The position numbers and the translations under genes are program-made. A model generated the notes under the pieces. That model worked only from the letters and a program-made list of their open reading frames with translations. It searched no databases and was not told the origin of the DNA. From positions 1 to 52,866 of the forward strand of contig JAAMXY010000625.1 in the NCBI GenBank assembly GCA_019677205.1: a stretch of 52,866 nt of DNA. Direction: 5' to 3'. Source of the stretch: Pinguiococcus pyrenoidosus (taxonomy: Eukaryota; Sar; Pinguiophyceae; Pinguiochrysidales; Pinguiochrysidaceae). Shown one piece after another: positions 9,190-18,948 of this stretch (the stretch's first letter is position 1; each line of letters starts with the position of its first letter).

Positions 9190-9883
9190 ATGGGCGGATG
9201 CAGTAGCAAGAGCGCTAGTTCACCGGCCGAGAGTCCTCCGCAGCCTGTTGAGCCCGTAAAGGTGGCCGCCGCGGACGTGGATGCAACGCCAAGCAAGCTC
9301 GGAAGTGAGACGAAGGACGCCTGCGGAGACAGCTCCAGCTCGGAAGCTTCGGAAGTGAGGAACTCTCACGACTTGATCGTCGGAGTTTCACGCGCCGACC
9401 GAGCCGGAGAGCCTTATGAACAAGAAGCATCTCATGCGACTTTCTCCGAAGACAAGGACAAGGCGTTGCCGATACAGACAGGTACCCTTCGCTCTGCGTC
9501 TTCTTGCACACCGTCGACTCTTTGCTGGAATTCATCAAGAGATGTTCTTGGATCCGGCAGAGCGCGAGTCGGGCGCCACTGCCAGTCTCACGGACGATGA
9601 GGATCTGGAGCGGACCGAGAGAGACACGCAAGAGTCGCTGGACGAGATCATGGTTGAGGAGGCAGCGGCGACAGAAGATGAAGATGAGGAAGAGCGAAGC
9701 GCCGAAGCCCCCGAGACGAGAGACACGGAAAGCGAGACGGCATTTGGACCGTCGCTACAGCAGTCTTTCAGCGAGAGCTTCGACTTCATCTCCAAGTCCG
9801 CTACTCGGACACTCTTCGGCGACGGCTCCAAAGCGAAGGCGCCACCAAGGACTCCGGAGAGGGTGGTGGTAAAGCCCAGGTAG
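9190..9883 (+). CDS. Small acidic protein with N-terminal myristoylation/palmitoylation motif
   Basis: Two exons, join(9190..9481,9561..9883), 204 aa. The intron 9482-9560 has GTACCC and GGCAG ends and is phase 1; without it the first frame drifts into unrelated sequence. The protein begins MGGCSSK: Gly2 followed by Ser/Lys at the right spacing fits N-myristoylation, and Cys4 fits palmitoylation, so membrane anchoring is likely (inference). The rest is Glu, Asp and Ser-rich with a poly-acidic block (EDEDEEER) and a basic Pro-rich tail. No enzymatic domain is recognised. The composition suggests a disordered peripheral membrane or flagellar adaptor, but this is a guess. Confidence 0.65.
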
Positions 9884-10584
9884 GCAGACGTCCTTTGTGT
9901 TGCTGTCAAGGTCTACCAAATGCTTGGTTCAGACGATGCAACGTTGTTAAATTCCGTCGTCGTTTGCCTGCTAGTGCAAGGCCGAAAGCTTTGTTCTCGT
10001 CGTGTCTTTTCATTTCGCCCTGATGGAGTGACTACACCGACATGTCCTTGAACGGCCAGTAGAAGTTTTCAGCCCGGCGAATCCGGATTCGGCAGCGCTT
10101 TAAGAGGTGCCGTATCCACAGGCGGAGGACGGGCGTGATGCATGAAGGCGGTGTGCTTTTATCAAGCACCGCTGTCGAGCTGCTTCTGTAAAGTAGCCTG
10201 ATGATGTTTAGCTTTGTACACGAAGTGTTCGTGATGGCGAACGCCTCTTTCAAGCTTCTTCTGTGTAAAATCAAGTGCTGCACTGCAGCACAACCAACTC
10301 ATGCCTCCCTTGATTCTCGGTTGCTCTTGGCATTGTCAGCAAACATACATGCGTTTGCGCTGCGTTGCGTTGCGGCATCTCTTCCGCCAGCTTAAATGTG
10401 GATCGAGTTCTTCAACGCCGTCGAGTGGGGAACGCCGCTTCGCCCGGTGTCTCTCTCATTCTCTCGTGATTTCTGCTTATGAGCCCCGTATTCGGCTACA
10501 CGATGATATAGACAATCACGCGACATAGCTTTGGCCTCGAAATGACGGGCGTCTTTCTCTTCTGCGCCGCTGCTTCCAACAAGC
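9884..10584. other. Intergenic, nothing recognised
   Basis: About 700 bp between two genes on the same strand. Only short frames without recognisable content. It should hold the 3' end of the acidic protein gene and the promoter of the WW-methyltransferase gene. A pyrimidine-rich stretch (TCTTTCTCTTCTGCG) lies just before the next ATG. Confidence 0.4.
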
Positions 10585-12190
10585 ATGGACGAATGGACCA
10601 AGCACTACAGCTCTCGAGAGAAGAGGCACTACTGGTACAATGCGCGGACCAAGGAGAGCACCTGGACAGAGCCGGAACCGGCGCCCAAGCGACAGAAACC
10701 CAACTCCGAAGCCTCTCCGGCGCAGAAACCGCGCGGAGAGGCTTCCGAATCCGTCTCCAAGCAGCCTTCTGACGCAGATAAGTCCCTCTCTGCATCCGCC
10801 GCAGCTGAAGACGGCGGAAACTCCGCCGCAAAACGCGGTTCTCGGGCTGTAGAGCAGGTGAGGCAAGGAGGATCTTCGGGAAAAGACGCCAGAAACCTCT
10901 CCGCGTCAGAGATAAAAATGCGCGTTGAGCTCTGAAGCCACTGCTGCACTCGGAGGAGGAACAGGAGAGAGAGTCGCAGTGTCTCCACTGCGATTCTGGC
11001 GCTGAGGTTCCGGTATTTCCCGCGGTTTCGCCCCGTTTTGGTGACCAGGAGAGCAGAGCAGACGGCCACCGTGTCCATCTGGGGCTTTCACCTGCGCTTT
11101 GAAGTTCTGACGCCAGTGTGAATACTCCGCTCGTGTCCGCAGGCGAATGCGGCTGAAGAGGCAGCGGCGACGGAAGAATCGTGGCAAGCGGAGGGCACGA
11201 ATGGCGACGGGGGAGCTTCCGGAGCCGCAGCTGGCGAAAGCGGAGCGGGGGCTGGCGAGGCGCATGAGGAAGAAGCTTTCCCCGAGTACTGCTACTACTT
11301 CCCTGAGCCGGTGGTGCGGCCGAGCGTGCCGCGGAGCGAAGTGCGGAACAAGTGGGAGCGCGTGGATCTGCAGCCAAACCAAGTGCTGCGCGACATCTTC
11401 CGGACCGAGACCGTCATGGACGCAGTGGGCGGCGTGCACAAGTTCAAGGACGGCGTGGATCCCATCGAAGGCATGGTGATCTACAACCTCATTCAGGACA
11501 ATCCCTGGATGCGCAGAACGTTGGAGATCGGCTGCGCGTACGGCACCTCGGCGCTGTATTTCACACAGGTATCGAAACAAGGCGTCTTGGCGGGCGACGC
11601 CCTTGTGCTGAAGGCAGCTTTCCCAGGGCCTCCGGGACGCTGGCGCCAGCGCTGCCAAGCACGAGACCGGCTTCGGTGGCCAAGAGGCAGAGGCGTTCCA
11701 CATTGCCATCGACCCCAACCAGCACTCGCAGTACATGGGCGTGGGCGTGGCCAACGTGGAGCGCGCTGGGCTGAGCGACTACTTTTACCTACTAGAGGAA
11801 CGCAGCTACGAGGGCATGCCGGGGTTGCTCCGAGAGGTCAACGCCGGTGAGAGGTGAGTCGTCGACTGTGCGCTCGAGACGGGTTCTTGAGGGGCGACAG
11901 AAGTAAACCAGGCTCCTGATAGGCCGGTGTTTCACCTCATCTTCATCGATGGGTGGCACACGTTCGACTACACTCTCGTCGACTTCTTCTACGCCGACTT
12001 GCTCCTCGGGGTCAACGGCGTGATTCTGCTGGACGACATCAACCACAAGAGTGTGGCCAGGGCGGTGGACTTCATCGAGTCGAACTACCCACACTATAAG
12101 AGGGTGCGGGAGTTCCCCACGCGGACGATGGGCTGCTTCGTGAAGACCGAGTCGGATCAAAGGGAGTGGAACCACTTTAAAGACTTTTAG
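10585..12190 (+). CDS. WW-domain class I SAM-dependent methyltransferase
   Basis: Four exons, join(10585..10857,11143..11568,11627..11853,11923..12190), 397 aa; every junction is GT-AG and keeps the frame. Residues 2-30 form a WW domain with Trp4, YWYN at 16-19, Trp27 and Pro30; WW domains bind proline-rich or phospho-Ser/Pro peptides. A basic then Gly/Ala/Glu-rich linker follows. The methyltransferase domain has motif I LEIGCAYG at about 218-225, FIDGWHTFDY at about 316-325 and GVILLDD near 343-349. This resembles the Methyltransf_24/CmcI-like O-methyltransferase group, with acidic and His residues suited to a metal site. The substrate is unknown. The WW module may bring the enzyme to RNA polymerase II or splicing proteins (inference). 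Convergent with the JmjC gene, 217 bp away. Confidence 0.85.
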
Positions 12191-12407
12191 AGTCGATGGG
12201 ATGCTTCGCCTCTCTCCCGGCCCATATGGCCGTACTGCTTTATCCTTAAAGGACGTGACCCCATCGCTAACCCAGTCCAATGCCAGGAGGCCAGGACGCG
12301 TTCGCCGCTACCCATCCACCCTGCTGGAAGCTTACCGACAACCTTCGAAACCATCCTATCCCCGCTATTCATGCTCAACCGGTCCTTAAGCTATTCACGA
12401 CGGATGC

Positions 12408-12714
12408 TCACGCGTGTTCGGCCGAGAAGGAGACCCAGAACTTGTCTATTCCATAGTTCGTGGCGTGCAGCTGTAGCAAGTAAGGCGAGGAGTCGTTCCC
12501 TTCAAACCTTACTCGGCAATTGTACTTTCCTCCACCGAGGACGCGCGTCACCAGCCCGACATAGTATCTTTCTTTGCTCTGCTTCCCTATCTGGACATGA
12601 TACCGTACCGCCAGGCGCATCCTTCGCACCAGGTCCGGCGCGCTTTCACACAACTCAAACCGCGTGCAGAGGGCCTCCTTCGTCAACCCATGGATGGCCT
12701 CATCATCTGCCTCG

Positions 12715-12746
<32 letters not shown>

Positions 12747-14858
12747 TTCGCTCGACTCCGAGTGCTCCGCAACTTCCCGGAGCTCTGAATCGACAGGCTC
12801 TGCCGCGCTGGCCGGCTCTTTTGCCCTATCCTGCTCGCTGCTCCGTGAAAAAGGAGACTCCCCAGCGGTCCCAGATGTTCGGGAACCCCCCGCGGCATGA
12901 CTGCATCCGCCCTTAGGATTGGTCTCTTCTTCGGTGGAGGCATCACTGGCTTGCCCACCGCTTAGACACCGAGTGGCATCCAAACCTTGTGCCCGCGAAT
13001 GCAACTGCACTTGGAACGTTTTGGAAGCACGATCGTCTTGTGGGCCTGACGCGGTTTGCTGAAGCTTGGCTAGCGAGAGGGACGGAATGCTTGGCACTCC
13101 GTTCCGCTTCAAATTTGACTGAACATCCGTCGTTTGATGGTCTGGGCTCCTGCCTTTCTTGAATGGGCTCCGCTGGCACCTCCTCCTAAGGCTTGTGAAG
13201 TCGTGGAGATGATTGCCCAGTCCGACCACTTCTTCAAACTCCACAAGCACGTTGAGTATGTCGCTGGCCATGGCCTCCCAGTCCTCCTTCGTTCTACATG
13301 GAGACTGCTGATCTCGCTCCTTGATGCGCATGATCTGCGCCCGGTTCATCGCGGCTGGTTCGCCCATCCACGTTCGTCTCCTGGACTCGGCATCCTTCCC
13401 CGCGTCATCCTCCTCCGGGCCTCCGCCGTTCCGCGGCCTCGGATCCGCCCTTGCCTCGGATCCGTATGAGTCATGCGAGTCATGCGAGTCATGCGAGTCA
13501 TGCGAGTCGTGCGAGGCACGGCTAGGGACAACGAAGGTTGTCTCCAGGCGCCGCGACCTCCCTGCCTCACGTCTCAGCCAGATGCTCGCCCCTGGTCGAG
13601 GTCCCGGCGGGTTCGAAGCGAGCGCGTTCGCCGCGCACAGGAGACTCTCGACGATGTGCACCGTCGAAGCCAGCGCCTTGCGCTGCACCTCCCGCTTCCT
13701 CGGGCTTGAGACTTCGTCCTTGGCACTTTCTTTCGCGATCTTGATCGCGTCCTCCAGCCGAGACATGAGGTCGAAGGACGCGTTCCAGATCACATCTTCG
13801 TGGTCAATCTCCAGGGCGTCGCCCGCGTAGGCGCTTTTCAGGAAGTAGCCGAGGTTCACTTCATCCAGATGGAAGCGCGAATAGGAGAGGCAAGGCGTGC
13901 GATTATGGCACGCGTGATACGTCCCGGCGGGCAAGATCAGGATCTGCCCCGGCCGCAGCACGGTTCTCCACGTCCTCGCAAATCGCAGCAGCGGATGCTT
14001 GTGCAGATCGACGTTGAACGCGTCGATCTTCTCGTCATACAGAAACGCACCATCGTCTCTGTGGACCAGAAGGACCTCCTTGTGCCCGCAGATGCACGAA
14101 ATGGTTATCAGCAGCCCTCCGTTGTCCCGATGAAGGCGACTCTCCGTCGACTGCCCGCCCATGAACAGGTACTGCAGGGGATTGTCACCCCGGACGCTAT
14201 CCAGCCAATGCTTCAATAGGTCTTCGCCAAGCACCGGCAGAGCCTCGCTCTGATTGCCCAGGACAGCGTGCGCCGTCGGGGACAGCGGGAACTGCCACTG
14301 GTGGAGGTACAGCCTCTGCGCGTCGTCGGAGTTCGTCCACGCCTTGTCCAAGAACGTGGAGAGGCGCATGTGCCGATCGATCGGCGCGCTGGCATCGTAC
14401 TCCGGCTTCACAACGGGCACCCGCTCGTCTCCAATCGCCAGCTTGATGCGCTCGGGGTCCAGGCGCCGATCGCAGCAGCCCCGCGGCCGCAGCTCCAGAG
14501 GCAGCTCCGTTGAATAGGTGGACCGCTCGTCTGAGAACCACTCCTTCGCGAATTTCGCCCAGTTCTTGTGCCCCTCCACGATGATGGGCTCCCCGGCCTT
14601 CCTGGCGGCTTCCACGCGTGCCTTGGCGCTCGGATCGCTCACGTGCACGCTCTGGATATGAGCGGAGGTGCCCCTCCACGGAGTGCCGCCCTCCGAAGGA
14701 GGCGGAGAGGTCGGCTTTGGTCGTTTCCGCCGACTTCCAGAGAAGAACGGACTTCTCAGCAGCGCCACGGCCAAGGAACCGCGAAGAACTCCGCACTCGG
14801 AGAACGCGTCCCGCTGCTTCCGCTTCCGCGCGACGCGCGGAGACGAGGCGCCCTCCAT
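12408..14858 (-). CDS. JmjC/cupin-8 type 2-oxoglutarate Fe(II) oxygenase
   Basis: Single exon, 816 aa, ATG at 14858. The catalytic cupin spans about residues 85-345. It has the HxD metal motif in LHRDNGG (His243, Asp245), the distal His in GTYHACHN (His315), and the PGQILILPAG turn typical of JmjC hydroxylases. These enzymes hydroxylate protein side chains or demethylate lysines, and which applies cannot be told here. A long disordered region follows, with a nine-base repeat coding SHD units (about residues 450-465) and a run of Glu/Asp. A C-terminal segment (KERYYVGLVTRVLGGGKYNCRVRFEG) may be a Tudor-like reader. The N-terminus is basic (RKRKQR, RRKRPKP) and may direct the protein to the nucleus. 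Divergent from NCAPG2. Confidence 0.8.
13466..13515. repeat. 9-bp coding repeat (SHD units) in the JmjC gene
   Basis: About five copies of GAGTCATGC on the plus strand, read on the coding strand as Ser-His-Asp. The last copies are degenerate. Length is kept in frame. It lies in the presumed disordered linker. Confidence 0.85.
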
Positions 14859-15384
14859 GTCCGGCGCTTCGGGAGCTGCGCGCTCCGCCGGGGTCGGAGG
14901 CCGGGAAACGCCACTCGCTTCTCAGGAGGAAAACTCGCGAGCGGCGCTCGGACGAACGTAGAGGGAAGTAGACATCAGAGACGAGGCGACGGCCCTGCGC
15001 AGCCCTAGTTCAATTCCCCTGTGGGATGGCTGAGCAGCCTCGGCCAAGGAAGGTCCGGTGACCGGTGCCCTCCAGAGCTGCTCCAGAAGCGGCGCCAAGC
15101 GCGTCACCGCCGCGCAGAGCACGCCACGGACGCCTTGAAAGCCACTGCGGCTCCAGAAGATGGGAATTGGCGCCAAAACGAAGCTGTTGGCGGCGCTTTC
15201 GCCCACGTGAAGATGTTTTAATCTATAAATATTATTATAGATATCAAATACGATGTGGTAATAATAATTTTCAAAATTATCAACCGTTGGGATCGGGTTT
15301 TCCCGCCAGATCTGCTTGAAAATCCGCCGTTGTTTTGCGCCGTCTTTCCAGCAGCTGGAGAGTTGCGACCCCGTGCGGCGCAGT
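14859..15384. promoter_or_regulatory. Divergent promoter region, JmjC / NCAPG2
   Basis: 526 bp between two ATG codons. Contents: a palindromic TTGGCGCCAAAA at 15167-15178 and TTTTCCCGCC at 15298-15307, both matching the E2F consensus TTTSSCGC; a CACGTG box at about 15204-15209; and an AT-rich islet at 15215-15290. The islet contains a perfect inverted repeat, ATCTATAA and TTATAGAT with a 6-base loop, at 15221-15242. E2F sites usually drive S-phase genes, which suits a condensin gene. The assignment rests on consensus match only. Confidence 0.45.
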
Positions 15385-18300
15385 ATGGCAGCCTTTCGGA
15401 AAGAGCTGTGGGCGGCAGCGGAGGCATCCGAGGCTGAGCTCGCAGCGTTGCAGCGCCGAGACAGCGCGCGCAGTGATGACTTTTCCTTGCGCGAAGCGCT
15501 GAGCGCCACCGCCAGGAAGGATCTCGACCGCCTCTGGGGCCTGCTGCTCAACCTTGTTGGCCCAATAGTCGAGGCGCAGTCTTTCCTTCCGGATCAGAAG
15601 GAGGGCGACGACGAGGAGCGTGGTGAGAAGGAGCTTCCGGAGTCCTCGGACAAGCTGGACTCTCTCGCGGCCGCATCGAAGCTCGCACTGGCGCACTTGG
15701 AAGAGGGCGACAAGGGCTGCAGCCCGAATCTCGTCGCGCTGGCGCAAGCACTGCATTCCTCTCTGTTAGCGCTGACAGTTCTCGGAGAACGAGGCGAAGC
15801 TGTGCAGACCTTGGTTCTTCGCCTGTGCGAACGGTGGTGGACGGAAGATCGTCCCATGAAGCAGGAGATGCTCTCGCAGGCGCTGCCCCTCCTCTTGATC
15901 CGCTGTCTCACCGACGATGCGAAGGAAGCGGACTTGAAGAGGATCTTCCCTTTCGGAGAGGCGCTAGGGATGCTGGAGTGGGCAGATCAGAGCGCCGCGC
16001 CCACGAAAGGCCTTCTGCTGCGCTGCTTCATCAGCCCAATGTTCTTGCGAAAGGCGGCTGGCAGGAAGTTCCTTGCCGCGGCCTTTGGTCTCGACAAGCA
16101 GCTGACTCGGGAGGTCTTCGAGGTCATGAGGGGCCAGATCAGTGGTACGAGGTCGGCCCTCGTCCGCCTCTACGGAGATGTTCTGACCAAAACCCTGAGC
16201 GCGATCCCGCCCAACGCCGGAGACCACCATCCGGACGTTGACGATGACAATGATGACGATCTGTACAACGAGCTGTACCACGGTGAAGGGACGAACTCCA
16301 AGGCTGGCGCGCACGAGGCGCTGGTCCTCGAGCTCACTGAGCTGCTGGAGTTCGCTTTTCTCGTGAAAGACCGCGGACTGCATGAGAACCTCCGCAGTCT
16401 TTTATCGCCTTTGCATGCCGTGCCGAGGCCGCTGCAGATGGACGCGTGGCTGAACAAGCTGTACCGTCCGCTGCTTTTCAAGTACGCACGGTCCCTGAAC
16501 CCCGGTGTCCGTGCCCGCTCCATCGTCATGCTGGGCGACGTGTTTCCCCTCCGCGATCCCGACGCCGACAAGAAGTCCGCAGCGATGGGGTACATGGCGG
16601 AGCAGATCTCCCTCCTGCACAAGGCCTTTAAAGATGAGTTCCCGCACGTTCGATCGGCTGCGGCATCGGCGTGCGGCCGGATCCTTTCCATGTTCTGGGA
16701 GGTGCTGCCGGACGGAGAGAATCTGGAGATGCTGCGCATCCTGTGCCTCGGCCTCGGCCTCGACGCCTCGTCCAGCCAAGTCCGCGCATCTGCAGTCGAC
16801 GCCATCCACATGGTCCTGAGAGACCAACCCATAGCTCACGGCGCCTTGAAGACCATGCTCTCGAAGAAGTCCGTCTCCACGCAGCGCGTATCGCAGGACG
16901 GCAAGAGCTCTCTGGACCTCGAGCAGAGAGACCTTGAGAACGGAGTCAGTCTCCTCACTGCGTGGCTGTTCGACAAGTCGGAACGCGTCAGAAAGTCCTC
17001 GCTGCGCTTGCTCGTGCTCTGCCGCAAGATCAACGGAATGAAGCTTCACAAGCTTGTGCCGCTGGACATGCTGGAGCTTCGCTTGAGCGTGGACGCGCAG
17101 CGCGGATGTGGCACTTCAGTCGAGCGCCTCATCGAAGCTCTGCTGGGCACGTTCTTCCCGCAGGGCGATAACGTGGACGGGGCTCTGCAAGTGTCGCGGT
17201 GCCTGGACTTTGTGCAGGATGCTCCCTACGCGGCGCTTGCGTTCTACAGCAGCATCAGCAGATTCGTCAGCGTCGGCGCCCGGGTGAAGCTGGGCGTGAT
17301 GCTCTGCAAGACGCTGGAGGGCGCTCTGGAGAAGGAGAATCGTAAGCAGACGGCGACAAAGAAAAAGACAAGAAAGAGGCGAAAGAGCGAGGACGAAGTC
17401 GAAGACTCCGACGACGCGGGACGCAGCGACGATGAGGACCAGGGAGGCTTCTTCATCGCTGAAGACACCCCCCTCGTCTTCGCCATCATAAGTATTGTCG
17501 TGGCTCTGCTGCATAGCTTAAGCGAGGCCCTTGAGGATGAGTGCTACGAGCCGGCGTGCGAGATGATCTGTGATAATCTCGACGCTTCGCTGATCCAGGC
17601 GCTTTACGTGCGCTACTCGTCAAGGGACGACATCAGCATGGCGCTGTTCGCCCTCCTTTCGAAGCTGCCTCCCGCACACGAGGCCCACCAGAGGTCGATC
17701 TTCAACCTGAGCAGGAAAGCGGTGAAGGCTTCCGGGAAATGCACATTGGCTCCTGTGTCTGCAAAGGCTGCGCCCGGCGTGGACAAGTATGTGGAGATTT
17801 GCGTGGCTCTTGCGACGAGATCGAATCTGGAAGGCGCTGGGGACCTAGCGAGGGTCTTGGCCCCATGGCGGGCTCTGTTACTGCTTCCGCACGTGAATCT
17901 CCAGGGCGAAGTCGTCCAGCGCTGCATCGACGACATTCGCCAGTTCTTCGTCCTTGACGTAGAAAGCCGCACCACCGAGACTGGCGAGGCCCGGCAGGTG
18001 CCCATTGGTATCAAGACATGCGTGGATCTCCTCGACGTGTTCCTCGATGGCTTTGTCCAGAGCGCTCAACGAGACAGCCAAGGCTTTGAGGAGGTGAATG
18101 AGCAGCTCGACCAGGCGCTCAGCATCTTCTTTGTGGCTGCAGTACGCCTCCTCGACGGCTCTCCGAACCCGTTCTCGGCGCAGGCCTTCTTGACGACCTT
18201 CCCGCCTGCTATGCGGGTGATGACCAGGAAGATGGTCATGAGGGAAGACGCGTCCTTGCTCGCGGCATTGCGGGACTTCCTACTGGTCAAAGTCTTGCCC

Positions 18301-18798
18301 ACCATGCCGGGACTTGCTGGCGAAGCTGGCGACGACGACCACGACGACGTCACGCATTCCCCCGTAAAGGCCAAACGGAGGAAGAGCAGAGAACAGGCCA
18401 AGGCGGCAGCATCCTTTGGAACCAAGCGCTCTGTCTTCTGGAAGAGCGTCACGACGACGTTCCAGGCTTTTACGGAGTCGTTCCTCCTGGGCGTCCTCAA
18501 GGACGACGAGCTTCGGGCGATCTGTCCAGCCACAGAAGAGGCCTTCGCGATGGACATCGACGCGTCTCTCCTGGATTGCCCAGAGACCGCAGAGGCAGCC
18601 AGTGCGTTGTGCACCTTCGAATGGACGTTGCAGAAGAAGGGCGCTTGTGGCGGGGCGGTGTCCGTCAAGAGAGCGATTCGTAGGATAGCAAGTGACATTC
18701 CCGGTGACCTTGAGCTGGCGCTTATGCTCGAGGCGGTGCAAATCGAAGATGATCTTGCACCCCAAGCAGAACCCGCAGTAGAGGCAGGGGCTGAGTAA
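15385..18798 (+). CDS. NCAPG2: Condensin-II subunit G2-like HEAT-repeat protein
   Basis: Single exon, 1137 aa. The start is the first ATG in frame at 15385; the frame is open 23 codons further upstream only from TTG. The protein is almost all helical repeats. The best match to NCAPG2 is at about residues 355-440: an LYRPLLFKYARSLNPGVRARS segment, FPLRDP, then FKDEFPHVRSAAASACGRIL, in the order of the HEAT repeats of the condensin-II G2 subunit. A basic/acidic linker lies at about 652-690 and a basic patch at about 994-1008. NCAPG2 is a non-SMC subunit that binds DNA and helps compact mitotic chromosomes. A condensin-I CAP-G assignment is less likely but not excluded. Tail-to-tail with DDX11. 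Confidence 0.72.
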   Translation: MAAFRKELWAAAEASEAELAALQRRDSARSDDFSLREALSATARKDLDRLWGLLLNLVGPIVEAQSFLPDQKEGDDEERGEKELPESSDKLDSLAAASKLALAHLEEGDKGCSPNLVALAQALHSSLLALTVLGERGEAVQTLVLRLCERWWTEDRPMKQEMLSQALPLLLIRCLTDDAKEADLKRIFPFGEALGMLEWADQSAAPTKGLLLRCFISPMFLRKAAGRKFLAAAFGLDKQLTREVFEVMRGQISGTRSALVRLYGDVLTKTLSAIPPNAGDHHPDVDDDNDDDLYNELYHGEGTNSKAGAHEALVLELTELLEFAFLVKDRGLHENLRSLLSPLHAVPRPLQMDAWLNKLYRPLLFKYARSLNPGVRARSIVMLGDVFPLRDPDADKKSAAMGYMAEQISLLHKAFKDEFPHVRSAAASACGRILSMFWEVLPDGENLEMLRILCLGLGLDASSSQVRASAVDAIHMVLRDQPIAHGALKTMLSKKSVSTQRVSQDGKSSLDLEQRDLENGVSLLTAWLFDKSERVRKSSLRLLVLCRKINGMKLHKLVPLDMLELRLSVDAQRGCGTSVERLIEALLGTFFPQGDNVDGALQVSRCLDFVQDAPYAALAFYSSISRFVSVGARVKLGVMLCKTLEGALEKENRKQTATKKKTRKRRKSEDEVEDSDDAGRSDDEDQGGFFIAEDTPLVFAIISIVVALLHSLSEALEDECYEPACEMICDNLDASLIQALYVRYSSRDDISMALFALLSKLPPAHEAHQRSIFNLSRKAVKASGKCTLAPVSAKAAPGVDKYVEICVALATRSNLEGAGDLARVLAPWRALLLLPHVNLQGEVVQRCIDDIRQFFVLDVESRTTETGEARQVPIGIKTCVDLLDVFLDGFVQSAQRDSQGFEEVNEQLDQALSIFFVAAVRLLDGSPNPFSAQAFLTTFPPAMRVMTRKMVMREDASLLAALRDFLLVKVLPTMPGLAGEAGDDDHDDVTHSPVKAKRRKSREQAKAAASFGTKRSVFWKSVTTTFQAFTESFLLGVLKDDELRAICPATEEAFAMDIDASLLDCPETAEAASALCTFEWTLQKKGACGGAVSVKRAIRRIASDIPGDLELALMLEAVQIEDDLAPQAEPAVEAGAE

Positions 18799-18948
18799 TC
18801 CGACGAGCAGTCGTGGGAGTCGCGTGTTAGTCGAGTGCGGATCTTCACTTTTCTTGTCCCTCCTTCCCCCCCAAAAAATGATGTGTTAGAGCGCTAGAGC
18901 AGCAAGGAAGAACCCTTGAAGGATTTGTGCGTTGCTTGGTTGGGTTGC

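Noticed and set aside
13466-13515. Short regular repeats considered as a CRISPR array
   Set aside because: Nine-base head-to-tail units without spacers, in a eukaryotic coding region. The same applies to 2618-2681.
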